DNA of 64,000 bases from Gymnopus androsaceus JB14 (taxonomy: Eukaryota; Basidiomycota; Agaricomycetes; Agaricales; Omphalotaceae), in the NCBI GenBank assembly GCA_009733575.1, contig ML769588.1, positions 61,656-125,655 on the forward strand, given 5' to 3'. Below are positions 12,209 through 23,647 of this stretch, in pieces. A model generated the notes under the pieces. The model saw only the letters and a list, made by a program, of their open reading frames with translations. It ran no database searches and was not told where the DNA came from. A program made the position numbers and the translations under genes. Within the stretch, counting starts at the first letter, position 1. Each line of letters opens with the position of its first letter.

Positions 12209-12917
12209 TTGGATCACTGTCATGTATCTATCTATCGGAAATCTTCTTTCTAACATACTAGCTATGCTGCGAAAAAAGATGGCATTGGATCCAGACGAAC
12301 GCCGCTGCTCATTTACAATCCATGTTTATGGTGGATTGGATCCGGAACGACAGGTATAAGTGGCGCTTGCTGGTGCGACGCTTCGATGCGGCGTGTCTTC
12401 TTGCGATCCGTGTCTTCGAAGCTCTAGCTAATAAGTGATCGCAGAAGAACCCAAAACAAACTAATGCGAGGCGCTGTAGAGTTCTTCCTCGCCGCACTGA
12501 ACATCTTAGGGAGATTGTAAGGGCGAACCTTGTTCTAACTTTTCTTCCATCCAATAGATTGGGTCTCTGATATCGATATCGTACTTGTGGGTAGCTCTTG
12601 CCTTGGAAGTTCAGACGGAAATAAGGACATTGCGTCAAACCCGGATTATCGGGTATCTCGGATAAGAGAGTCGAGAAAGGCTCTTCATTCCTGGTAGTAC
12701 AGCCTGGTACCGAGTACATACATTGAGTAGTGCAAACGTGCTTTGGTAGATGAAACACGTTCCCATTTTTTCGGACTGACTTCGGAGTCCAGAACTCCAG
12801 ACGTTGGAGACTCAGATTGTGGAGAAGCAGAGATGCAGAGATAAGCAAAAGTGACGTCATTTTCTGGGGGGAATTTGATGAACTGACATTTCGCATTCGT
12901 CTTCCAACCACCACGCA
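12209..12917. other. Intergenic region between OTCase and GSY1
   Basis: About 700 bp holding the 3' flank of the OTCase gene and the promoter of GSY1. Minus-strand open frames here have no recognisable sequence and overlap the GSY1 start, so I treat them as chance. No repeats were seen. Confidence 0.5.
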
Positions 12918-15556
12918 ATGGCCGACAAACAACGCGACGTCCGAAATCCCCTGCTATTCGAATGTGCATGGGAGGTCGCCAATAAAGTTGGAGGTACTTA
13001 ACTTTCGTATTTTCATGGAGGTAGCTCATAATTATACAGGTATCTATACCGTCATAAAAACCAAGGTCCCAGTCACAGTCTCGGAATATGGGGACCGATA
13101 TTGCCTCATTGGGCCTCTTAGCTACAAAACCGCGCCTATGGAAGTGGAACAAGAGGAACCGACAGATCCTCACCTCGCTGCTACATTAGAGATGATGAGA
13201 GCCGAGGGAGTGAAAGCTCTCTACGGTCGATGGCTTATCGAAGGCGCTCCTCACGTTCTGCTCTTCGACACTGGCAGCATGTATCATAGATTAGATGAGT
13301 GGAAGGGCGACTTGTGGAATTTGGCAGGAATTCCTAGTCCTCCCAACGACCACGAGACAAACGAGACTATTGTCTTTGGCTATCTCGTCGCTTGGTTCCT
13401 TGGAGATGTATGTATAGCTGGCAGTCCTTTTTCCTTTGCGCGTATTAATTTCCTCTCAAGTATGTCTCTCGTCAAGTCGATAAGGCTATAGTCGCACATT
13501 TCCACGAATGGCAAGCCGGTCTTGCTATCCCACTCTGCCGCAAGCGACACATTGACGTCACTACCGTATTCACAACTCATGCGACCCTTCTTGGTCGATA
13601 CCTCTGTGCAGGCTCAGTCGATTTCTACAACAATTTGCAGTACTTTGACGTGGACCACGAAGCGGGAAAGCGTGGCATCTATCACCGTTACTGTATCGAA
13701 CGTAGTTCCGCACATTGCGCTGACGTATTCACGACCGTCTCTCACATTACTGCCTACGAGTCGGAGCATCTGCTCAAACGAAAACCTGACGGTGTGGTCC
13801 CGAACGGTCTGAATGTTGTCAAGTTCCAAGCGATGCACGAATTCCAGAATTTGCATTCGACTAGCAAAGCAAAAATTAACGAGTTTGTCCGAGGCCACTT
13901 TTACGGTCACTATAACTTTGACCTGGAGAACACACTCTATGTGAGTTGTTTATTATCCTACTTTGTTCCTCACTGACACTCTCCAGATGTTCACCGCAGG
14001 CCGGTACGAGTACCGGAACAAAGGAGTGGATATGTTTATCGAGTCTTTAGCGCGTATGTCACAGTGTTTGCTTAATGAATAACTATATCCTAACCGCGTT
14101 TCTACAGGTCTCAACTATCGCCTTCAAAAGTCTGGCTCCAGCGTGACCGTTGTCGCATTCATCATCATGCCTGCCGCCACAAATTCGTACACTATTGAAG
14201 CACTGAAGGGTCAGGCTGTAACGAAACAACTTCGCGACACTGTAACCGAAATCCAAAACCGTGTCGGCGAACGTCTCTTTGAGCATGCTGCTCGAGTACA
14301 TGGGTCAGTCCTTGGTCTGTCTCTCACCTTGATCGCATTAGTTGAAGAACAATTTCAGTGACCAACATGTCGCTCCTACCCCAGAAGACCTTCTCTCCGC
14401 GGAAGACCTTGTTCTTCTGAAACGTCGTATCTTTGCTCTCAAAAGGAATTCACTTCCACCAATCACGACCCACAACATGGTCGACGATGCCAACGATCCC
14501 ATCCTCAACCAGATACGGAGGGTTAAACTGTTCAACGACGAGCATGACCGTGTCAAGGTCGTCTTCCATCCCGACTTTTTAAACTCAAACAACCCAATCC
14601 TTGGTCTGGACTATGAAGAGTTTGTGCGAGGTTGTCATCTCGGTGTCTTCCCGAGTTACTACGAGCCATGGGGCTACACACCTGCAGAGTGCACGGTGGT
14701 GAGTTTTCTTCCTTTTCGCGTCTCAAGCATTTCATCTAAATGTTTCTTACTCAGATGGGTATACCAAGCATCACCACGAACCTATCCGGTTTCGGCTGCT
14801 TCATGCAAGATCTCATCGAACGCCCTCAGGACGAAGGCTGCTACATTGTCGACCGTCGGAATGAAATCCGTCGAGGACTCGGTCAATCAACTCACCGACC
14901 ACATGTTCTCGTTCTGCAACAAGACGCGTCGCCAGCGGATAAACCAGCGGAACCGTGTCGAGAGGCTGAGTCCTTTGCTGGACTGGAAGAATTTGGGGAT
15001 CGAATATAGTAAAAGCAGGCAGCTGGCCTTGCGCAGAGCGTATCCGGATCAGTTCTACGGTCCTGACGGCCAACCGTACTTTGAGGTAGAAGGAGATGAA
15101 GACTACTTTGGCGGAGGTGTTGGAAAGTTGCCGCCGATGAGCGTACCTGCCAGCCCTCGACTAAGAGGTGCGGCGACTCCTGGTGACATGGGCACTTTGA
15201 CGGAAGAGGTATGTTGACTGTGTGATGCGTTTTTGGGTTGTATCTAAATCTTTGTTTAGATGCAGTCACTAGAAACGAGTGACTATAGAGGGTACGGCTG
15301 GCCATCGTCAGCAGAGGACGAAGAGGATTCTTATCCTTTGTAAGCTTTTCAAGTGCTTTCCGTCTGAACCTTTCTAACGCCTCTTTAGCCCTCTGGTTAT
15401 GAAAGTCCGGTCAAGAGCTGGTTCTGTGATGAGTCGGTGCCAGCACACCAGGCGGCGGAACATTCAACAGTCTTACCGAGCGTCGATTTACAGCAAGCTG
15501 ATGAGGCTCTTAGCCAGGTTAAAGGGGAGAATGGTGTTAATGGCACCACCCACTAA
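12918..15556 (+). CDS. GSY1: Glycogen synthase (several one-base frame breaks)
   Basis: Extends alpha-1,4-glucan chains from UDP-glucose in the cytosol (GT3 family). It starts [20 protein letters not shown] with the KVGGIYTV loop spliced across intron 12994-13039. Also present are [20 protein letters not shown], the GRYEYRNKG motif, [15 protein letters not shown] and [20 protein letters not shown]. Nine exons are clear, with introns at 12994-13039, 13408-13460, 13941-13986, 14054-14107, 14304-14358, 14699-14754, 15209-15259 and 15340-15388. Three single-base slips break the frame. One follows GCYIVDRR near 14862, before [11 protein letters not shown]. One is near 15435, after RSRAGSVMS, before [13 protein letters not shown]. 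One is near 15482, before [16 protein letters not shown]. They add up to three, so total length (about 742 codons) is normal. The phosphorylated regulatory tail is therefore scrambled in this sequence. Confidence 0.95.
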
Positions 15557-15748
15557 TGTCTCGTATTAAATTTGTTTCATTTTAGTCAAGTAAATATACC
15601 AAATATCGTGCTATGGACCACATTCGTTGTGTAGATAGATACCTACTTACAATGGGTGTACTCGGATTGGAATTACATTATGTTACAATGCACATTTGTT
15701 GACAGTAATAAGCCATGGCAAAAAAACATACTTATGAAACTACTCAGT

Positions 15749-15854
15749 GATGAGAGTGGGATTCGAACCCACGCCCTTTCGGACCAGATGAAAGTACGCA
15801 TCAAATGCGCTGGTCTCCTTAGTCTGGCGCCTTAGACCGCTCGGCCATCTCACC
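15749..15854 (-). tRNA. tRNA-Leu (anticodon AAG) with intron
   Basis: Read on the minus strand. The acceptor stem GGTGAGA pairs with TCTCATC, and the D-arm GGCCGAGCGGTCTAAGGC is typical of leucine tRNA. The anticodon stem CCAGA/TCTGG holds the loop CTAAG. An intron of about 27 bases follows the anticodon loop. A class II variable arm and the T-arm GGGTTCGAATCCC complete the molecule. It lies just downstream of, and on the same strand as, the short-chain dehydrogenase gene. Confidence 0.92.
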
Positions 15855-15881
15855 ATGGTGAGAGTCAGGGTCCAATGATGA

Positions 15882-17085
15882 TCATGAACTTTGATCTGTA
15901 AGGAGACATAGGTTCAGCACTGACAATGAGAGCATAGAACTATCCAAGCTACGCACACTTTGACCTATAAGACACGCGTCAAGTTAGTCAAATGTCACCA
16001 TTAACATGGAGACTACCTACCAGTAATATTGTTTGCTTCTTGGGAAACAAGGAATGAAACGAGGTTTGCGATGGCTTGAGGAGTGCTTTGATGGGCCAGA
16101 GCAACGTGATTTGGCTGCAATAAAGCTCAAGTAAATGCAGAGCAAGGAACAAGAGTAATTAGCTCACCTCTGTCGTCGAGATATTTGATGGAAAAGTGTC
16201 TTCAGCAGTTTCTGGCGTTGCTTGCCCTTGATGGGGAATTTCGCCTGCAAGAGCCGATATCATGAAGAGAGAGAAAAGACAAACGGGGAACTAACGAACT
16301 TGGAGCATAGGTATTCACGGTAATCCCGTACTGACTCAATTCGAGGGCTGGTTTTCGTCCTTTAGCACCACGGGGAAAACGCGTCTTAATGAATGTACGT
16401 ATACTCACCTGCACTTTGCGTCAAGCCCCGAACTGCAAAATGTGAAGCGGAATAAGCACTCAAGGATGGGCTACCTGGAACAATGACGTTAACTTGTATA
16501 CGGCTTGGTAGCTGTCGGTTGCATACCCTGTTTTCCCCATGCAGAGCAAGCTCCAATGATGCGACCACCTCTTTTTTGCGAGATCATTTGGAGGGCAGCA
16601 TATTTGTAACATAGAAAGGCGCCACGGGTATTTACAGCGAAGGTGCGATCCCAGCTTTCCGCGGTGGCTGCTAGAATATTAAACGAGGCAGTGCAGACTG
16701 AATATGGGAGACGAACTGGTGGTTAGTGGGGTTGCTGTGCTTATTCCGGTGTTGGCTATCATCTTCATATCCGTTAGAATAGGGATTTCGAGATGGGAGG
16801 AAGACTTACAACGTCCAATCCACCAAGGCATCGGGTTGTGTCTTGGACCAAGCTCTGAACTTGTTCTTCGACAGTGATATCCCCTGTCATAACAAACGAA
16901 TGCTGCCCAAGTCTTTGAATATGTCGATGCATAGCGATGAGTTGTTCTCCGTTGTGCGGGTGATCATGGACGGCGACTTTAAAGCCTTCAGAAGCAAGCC
17001 TTAGAGCAATTGCGCTACCAATGGGCTGCGCGGCGTTTGTAACGAGGGCACACCCTCGGTTCTTGAGTAGGTGAGGTAGAGTCAT
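15882..17085 (-). CDS. Short-chain dehydrogenase/reductase with altered catalytic motifs
   Basis: A classical SDR-like protein built from at least six exons. It starts MTLPHLLKNRGCALVTNAAQ at 17085 and contains GDITVEEQVQSLVQD, GLDVMIANTGI (the NAG motif as NTG), WDRTFAVNTRGAFLCYKY, RIIGACSAWGKQ, AYSASHFAVRGLTQSA and ELSQYGITVNTYAP. The family normally has TGxxxGxG and YxxxK; here they read TNAAQPIG and YSASH, so a cofactor-loop glycine and the catalytic lysine are replaced. The C-terminal part after YAP is short and unusual (EIPHQGQATPETAED) and ends near VSFLVSQEANNITG. The final exon is ambiguous: read straight it stops at 15882; with one more intron it would run into the tRNA gene. It may be a dead or non-catalytic SDR. 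The fold assignment is secure; the substrate is unknown. Confidence 0.75.
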
Positions 17086-17583
17086 GGGAAGGAGAAAGAT
17101 AGATTGGAGAAAGCAAGATTGACTAGAATGCGTTCATTTAAGCAATGCCCGCCCGCCGACTACGTCAGAGATACGGTAAGTATCCTAGACCGCGCCACTT
17201 GGGCGTTACCAGATTCAATTACCGAGTAACGCTGCGCCTTCGTTTTGAATAAAGTTCTGAATCCATACGTCGAGATTGCGTCGAGATTTGACCGTGGATG
17301 ATGGAGATGATGGATCATGAAACTTCAAGAATCCGTCCCGATCATTGGTCAATACGACTTGACCTACCCTGAATCCATCGCCGAGTTGAAGTTTTTTGTT
17401 GTGTTAAATTCAGTCTCCGATATCTTAAGCTCCCGAAGGTAATGGAATGTAGGTTTTGGAGCCAGGTGTAATGGACGTCCCCTCGGACCAAAAAAAGACA
17501 GATATTAGATCTCCTACTACCCACCAATCTATATATAAATATATTGACCAAGATAGTCATAAGTTTTGATCTATTCCAAGCTC
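17086..17583. other. Intergenic region upstream of SDR, downstream of OPT transporter
   Basis: About 500 bp containing the SDR promoter (CT-rich leader just before the ATG on the minus strand) and the 3' flank of the OPT gene. No coding signal. Confidence 0.4.
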
Positions 17584-20500
17584 CTATGTAGCTCGCAAAC
17601 AATAGTCAGGATTTCCAACGGGATTCTAACAATCCAGTCAGTTTTTTTTGCGTAAATGGAGCAACACAGGGACATACTAAAGCCCAATTCGGGAAATTTA
17701 TGACTTTACCGCTTCCTCCAGCCAATGCGAAGGTGAAAACAAAGACCATTACCTGAGTTCCGCCATCCAGTGCGGCACTGAGAAGGAAATTGTATTTCCT
17801 AAACCAGCCCGGTCGATATTTGCGAAGATAAAATTGGGAGAAAATGGCCATGAGGAACGTCGTGAAAGACAGATGAGTTGATGCCAACACTAAGATAGCC
17901 TAAGCACCAGCATAGGACAGGCGTTACGACCTTTTCGGCGCCGATTTTGGGGTAGTATCGGTGGATGATCCAAAAGGGCAATGGAACCAATAAACCGATG
18001 AAGAATAGACATCGGGACGATCTAGCTAATAGTTAGTGCGGGTCCTACCATTCGAGTAACGGAAAGAATAGTCATACACTGTAACGTCCGCTAGGAGAAT
18101 AAATAATGTTCCCGAGTGCTCCCCACGTTATGGCGTCACTGTTAAAGCTCTGTGTTGCGTCAGGATATTTTGTTTAACAATAAGACATTCGATACTTACC
18201 TGCACTTGCTGACCGGACCACTGAAAAGCGCATTTTTTAGAAAGATCAGGAAAACACCCTTGACGAATGACTTACGATGTTCGAGCCCTGTACATCAAGC
18301 AGAATCTCTCGGTGGGTATTGATGATCACTTTCATGAATGAAAAAATTCAAAATGCCTCCCTAGATTCCGACGATATAGGTACAAAGTGAAGGACATCTC
18401 GGAGAAACATACCACGATGGTGCCGACTGTCTGTACCGTGAACGTTACTCGAGGAGCAAGCTTGGTGTATTGGCCCTGTCATAGCAATCAGGTAGGTATA
18501 GTTAACGCATATGTCAGAGCTCGTACTGACCATCTTAAGGTCACGGAGGAGACCACGGGCTTGTAGAACAGTGTTGGACGCGTAGAGCGTGAAGTACATG
18601 TTTGTCTGCGGACTCCCCGGCATCATGGATGCCCCGATAATCTGAAGGTAAGCCTGAATGAGTACCAAGCTGACTAGAAAAAAATGAAGACTTTTCACTT
18701 GGACCAGAGAAGTTACATCGGGAACGAAACCAGTAACGGCATAAGTAGTCATCACCGCTGGCAGGAACGCGCCTGAGAGTATGATAGCAACAATGAGACC
18801 CCACCTAATAAAATGCGCAGAGGATCAGTAAAAGCCGCGGTGAACGAAAAGTATATCTTTGAAGTCGTACCAGGGAAGTTGTGAATGTCCGGTGTAGCAG
18901 GTCGCCATCGCCATCGCAAAACTAGCTAGAAATATGATCCCATACCACCACATCGGGACTTCTTTATACACCTGCAAGCATGATGAGCATCACCCAGCGC
19001 AGCGATCCTTGAACACACCTTCATCTTCGCATAGTGTGGATCATAGTTGTCTCCCAGAACGATACTTTTTCACAACTTCAACAATGTCTTTACCATACCA
19101 GAGAAGTACGTGCGTGAATGTTGCACCAATCGCAAGATTTGCGCCGATTTTGGTGAGTACCTGAGAACTGGCGAACCAAGGAAGGCCCTTGTTACGAGGT
19201 GCAAGAGTGTTTAAAATCGAACGTAGGCGGCATATGAAGATTTTACCTGTATTGCGAGTTTCGCCGGGTCGAGTCTAAAATTGTTGTCAAGAATAGCGAG
19301 TTGATCATAGGCTTGTCCATCATCGGTGAAGAGCTCCTGGGATAAGAAGGGGAATGTTTGAGCGTTCCATGTGTTCGCGGCGTAGCAAGCGCAGAAAGCA
19401 ATGCTAACCAAGAATTTTTTAGCGACTTTTGCGGAGAAGTGGAGGATAAAGAGCTGTACTCACATACAAATCATCGTACCAAAATACTGACTCGCTTGAG
19501 TCGAAAATGGAGTGAATAGAGCACCCATACTGCCACCGCCTATGCAACTAGAATCAATGGTGGATCGCTGACAGCTTTGTTCCTGAATACACTTACCCGA
19601 TCCGACCTATAAAAATGAAGGTAAACTTCTAATACGAGATCAATTGCCCATAAATTTCTTACATAGTTCCAATCCAGACATAACGCGAACATCCCAAGTC
19701 CTTCATTTCCAGCCGCTCCACCTATGAGATTGATCGAACCAGGAGATTCAAGTAAAGATATGATCCACATACCAAAGATTCTCGTCACCCAAGCGCTCCG
19801 TCTGTCTGCTAAACAGAATATGCTGATACCGGTAAGAGTCCTGCCGTCCAAACGAAAGTAAGTAAGTCTTTCGCTTTCCTCTCGAAATAATAGGCCTACG
19901 GAGCGATGTATTCCTACAGAAGGTGCACGCGTAAGTGTAAATCCGATAGCAATTGCTCATAGGGCATACCGGAAACCATTCCCAGACAAATATACCAATG
20001 AAGATGCCCCAGAAAAAGCGAACGCGCTTCTTCTGTGAGAAAATCTTCTTGCCGCGATGAAGAGCGTCGAAAGAGCTGAACAGTTGGCAATAGATTGGGG
20101 TAAACCATATAGGTGGGATAAACGAAGGAATGCTCGCATCAAACCTAAGAACATCATTAGCGTTGGTTCAACCAGTTGCGACATAGCCGACTTACCCCCA
20201 AGGCCATATCCTATAAGCTGGCTTCCGATGAGAGTGAATATACCGATACCCACATTCGGCTGGGATTCGTTTGGTCAGTGTTAGCACGACGGAACCAGGA
20301 AGCCTAAATTACCTGTATCTTGTAAAATAGGTCATCAGCAGCAAATATGCTTATGGCCAGTGCAGATTCAGCAGCAGTGGTTGCAAAGATCGTAATGGCG
20401 ACGTGCTCCTTAATATCTGTGGCAAAATGCTAGGTTAACACAAGCTTTTTCTCGCATGCGACGAGCAAAAAGTCAACTCACTGAAAGGTCCAGGGTTCAA

Positions 20501-21044
20501 AAAAGCGCCAAAACGCGGTGTCAGCTGTCTTGAGTCTTGTGAAAGTGTTTCCGGGACCAGGAAGGATCGTTTCGAGGCCAATACCAAGAACGTAGGCGAT
20601 AATTTGAAGGAAGAGCTGGCTCACGAAGACAGTCTGGGGGCGAAAGTACTGTAAAGGAGATTTAGGTATGCGGCATTAGTACGACAGTTATAGGGTAATG
20701 CCTTACGAAGATCTGTCCGAGGACTGCGCCAAAGCACGACAATGCTAGGCCCAAAATCCACATCCTGAAGGTCCAGGTCGGAAGAGTAGGATCATCTTCA
20801 AGAGAGATCAGCCGAGTCGCCACATCCATGTCCGTTTCTAATTTCAGAGAAAAAAGTTGGAGCGGGACGGAGCCAAAATGAAACGAGAAATACCGATAGG
20901 ACGTTCTTTTCCATCCTGGCCAAGGTCAATGACCCGAGTGTCGTCAAAAACATCAGCAGTCTCCACTTCAACGTTGGATCGATCGTTCTGTTTCTCATCG
21001 TCGACTGGGCCTTTCTCATGCGAGAGGTCATTATCGGTCTCCAT
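17584..21044 (-). CDS. OPT-family oligopeptide transporter
   Basis: Proton-coupled plasma-membrane uptake of small peptides is the usual role of this family in fungi. The gene is cut into many short exons over about 3.5 kb. The start at 21044 gives a hydrophilic tail (METDNDLSHEKG, VIDLGQDGKERP). Then come LISLEDDPTLPTWTFRMWIL, LSCFGAVLGQIF, YFRPQTVF and GPGNTFTRL, all typical of OPT N-termini. Later exons include CYTGHSQLPWWGLIVAIIL, GASMMPGSPQTNMYFTLYAS, PLPFWIIHRYYPKIG and KYNFLLSAALDGGTQVMVF. The last intron (acceptor near 17628) replaces a false stop and gives the usual end INFPNWALNPVGNPDYC, with the stop at 17584. About a dozen or more membrane helices are expected. The family is certain, the substrate is not. 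I did not check every exon for frame. Confidence 0.9.
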
Positions 21045-21391
21045 CGAGTAGAAGAAAGGATGAACCGTCCAATCTTTCAATCGTTTACGCTTTTATATCG
21101 TTCAGACTCTATAGAAGCACCATAAAGAAGCCCAACTCTAAGCATGTGGCGAGCTCCTTCCTAGTCACTGGTTATCCAGAAGAGGTTCACAATTGATGTC
21201 CGACCGAAATGCTCCGGAGAGCTAGTACTTGTAGGGATCGCCAAGCCTCGTAGGATGCATAGTTGGGACCGAATAGGATCCACTCTTCGAAATAACGCCG
21301 CGGCTTGAAGCTTTATTGCAATAAACAAGGAATAGTACGAGTCCTGGACATACAATATCATGAGTATGACTGACCAATGTAATATAGGCTG
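21045..21391. other. Spacer between OPT start and F-box gene end; left edge of tandem duplication
   Basis: Holds the OPT promoter (right of 21044) and, from about 21171, the start of the duplicated unit (GTTATCCAGAAG...). The sequence from 21171 onward recurs at 23412. Confidence 0.6.
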
Positions 21392-23168
21392 TTAAGATTG
21401 ACGAAAGGCTGTTTTGGGCCATCCGTGGTTCTCCGCACTCTTTCTCTCTTCTCCAACCAAAGCATAATCCCCAAACGGAGGGAAGACTGGCCGACAAGAA
21501 TCCGGCCAGAATAGACTCCCTAATACCCGATCCACGCTTCCATCCCCTTTGCGACGAACCTTCCAATGCCACGAGCTTTGTTTCTCTATTGACTCCAAGC
21601 GATCAATGTACCAAACGAACTCCTCCAAAGTGGGGCAGAGTTTGGCCATTTCGCGTACGGCTGCAGATACCTCCACTTCATGCCGCACTTCCCATAAAGG
21701 CATGAGCTCCATAGAGGGGTCTAATACCGCATCTTCCGGCAACTCAAGTATCTCTAGCATCTCTGATACGAAGTCTTGGTATTCGTTGTCAGCGATATAC
21801 TGAAGAAAACGTTCGGCATCTTCAATTGTGAGTAGCTTTTCATCGTCAGCCCCAGGTGCTGTGATGTAGTCTAGAATAGGGATATCACGAGGCTGAAGAG
21901 CCCAAAAGGCACAACAACCTTCGAGATCTCCTGCAAAAGCGAAACGACGTAGGCATGGCCACTGACGAAGAGAGTTGGCCACTTTCAACTAAAATTGCTG
22001 GTTATAACATGACGCTTTGACCAGAGAAAATTACACTCACCATGTAGTCATCAAAGGTCAAATCGCTGTTCGGACAAATCGCGATTCCGATACAAAGCTC
22101 TTCTATAGTTGTCTGGCAGGGAAAGCTTTCGAGAATCTCCATCAAGTCATCCCTCTCATCTCCCAAATCGCGCCGTTCTAGTGATAGCGATATCAAGCTG
22201 TATTTGGGAGAGTTTTCCGTCGGGCTTTTTACTGGTTTGCGAACGAAAGCAAGGTTCACGAATGCGACGTTCCTCCAGGTATAGTTCACAGGCCAATGAG
22301 AAGCCTGAAAAGCGGGATCTTGAATATCAAATGAGCTCTCGCCTACAATGACTGGAATGAGATGTCCCAGAAGAATTTGTTTTGGGACACGCGGTCGATA
22401 TGTGACCTCGCATAAAGAAGGGGCGGTTTCGATTATAGAACAGAGTTCCATGAACTCTATTCCTGTATGATAGAGAGAAAGAATGCAAAGATTGGGGAAG
22501 CAGGTGTTGACGGACGCGCATGATTGGGGGGAAAGACGATGGTGACAAATGGAAAGAGCTGTAAGGCTGGGAGCCGAAAATGGGGATTCGAGATGCACAG
22601 GTGCACAAAGAGCAAGACACAGAGTCTTGAGCTGGGGAAACCATAGCTGGATATCAGGCAAGCGGTCGTCACACCAGCATAGTGAGATGTGTTGGAGACG
22701 CGATTGGTATTTCGAGTGCTTGGCGAGACAGTGAAGAAAAACATAATCAATTGCACGATCCATGCAGATTAGTTCTCGCAAGCGGGGGATTAGAGGAAGG
22801 TCGATGCACAAATATATTCTTTTGCGCGCGCAACGAGCAAAGTCTCTTGATCCCAGCCTGAGGCATCTAAGTTCAAGTTGAAGTAAATCATAACGATAAA
22901 TAAAGACATCACACCTAACTGCGTCAATGTATCCTGCATCCTGAACAAATTTCGTGCGTGCCTTAACGTTAAATTTTGGGATGTCGATCTTGTTGAAGTA
23001 ACAGGGTAAAGCAAAACTCCGCAATCGACTGTTTGTTTGTGCCAGAACAGCATAGATATCGCGTTTTTCACCCGGAAACACGAAGCAGACACCGACGAAG
23101 CTGCAGATAAGTTGTAAGAGTTCGTTGGGTAGCGTGATGAACTGCGCTCGAGCGTTTGAAAGCGACAT
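21392..23168 (-). CDS. F-box/LRR-like protein, copy 1 (intact)
   Basis: Start at 23168 (MSLSNARAQFITLPNELL). The upstream ATG at 23243 is not kept in frame in the sister copy, so I prefer the inner one. Two exons (22041-23168 and 21392-21988) flank a 52-bp intron and give 574 residues with no internal stop. The N-terminus fits an F-box (LPNELLQLICSFV, then LAQTNSRLRSFALPCYF). After it come leucine-rich stretches such as LQHISLCWCDDRLPD and FPNLCILSLYHTG, as in the many mushroom F-box proteins that act as SCF ubiquitin-ligase receptors. The C-terminal exon is acidic and unusual (LPTLEEF-type CPTLEEFVWYIDRLES, RDIPILDYI). The substrate is unknown. Confidence 0.8.
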
Positions 23169-23304
23169 GTTGATTAGAATAACGCGTAAAGGAGTGCGAA
23201 GAAAGAGTCTAGATCGATGACATAAACAAATGAATCGGTCCATCCGACTGATGGCGGCTTAATCCCGACAATTTAAAGTCTTATGTACAAAGTTTTCCGC
23301 CACG

Positions 23305-23411
23305 ATGACTTGGACCATCCGCATTTCTTTTGCACGATTACGACTCTCGCAAGACCAAATCGATAAAGATAAAGAACTAATCGAAGCAGCTGAGAACATT
23401 GGATTCTTCAT
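23305..23411 (+). pseudogene. Truncated first exon of 2OG-Fe(II) oxygenase
   Basis: The ATG at 23305 and the following bases match the first 107 bases of the oxygenase exon at 25585 (shared RDFDSRKDQIGKEL region, ending AENIGFF), with small changes. At 23411 the match ends and the next duplication unit begins. It is a by-product of the tandem duplication and encodes nothing useful. Confidence 0.85.
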
Positions 23412-23647
23412 GTTATCCAGAAGCGATTCACAATTGGTGTCCGAGCGAAATGCTCCGGATAACTAGTACTTGCAAGGATTGCCAGGCCTCACATATATAA
23501 CCGTAATTGGGACCGAATAGGATCCACTCTTCGAAACAACGCCGCAGGTTGAGGAGCGCACCAGTTTTATTGCATAAGCAAGGAATAGTGCGAGTCCTGG
23601 ACATACGATATCATGACCAGTAATCATGACCAATGCAATATGGACTG

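Noticed and set aside
12309..13173. Minus-strand frames between OTCase and GSY1
   Set aside because: They overlap the GSY1 first exons in antisense and show no recognisable domain.
23168..23243. Upstream ATG at 23243 as the F-box 1 start
   Set aside because: In the duplicated copy the same ATG reads into a stop, so the inner MSLSNARAQF start is better supported.
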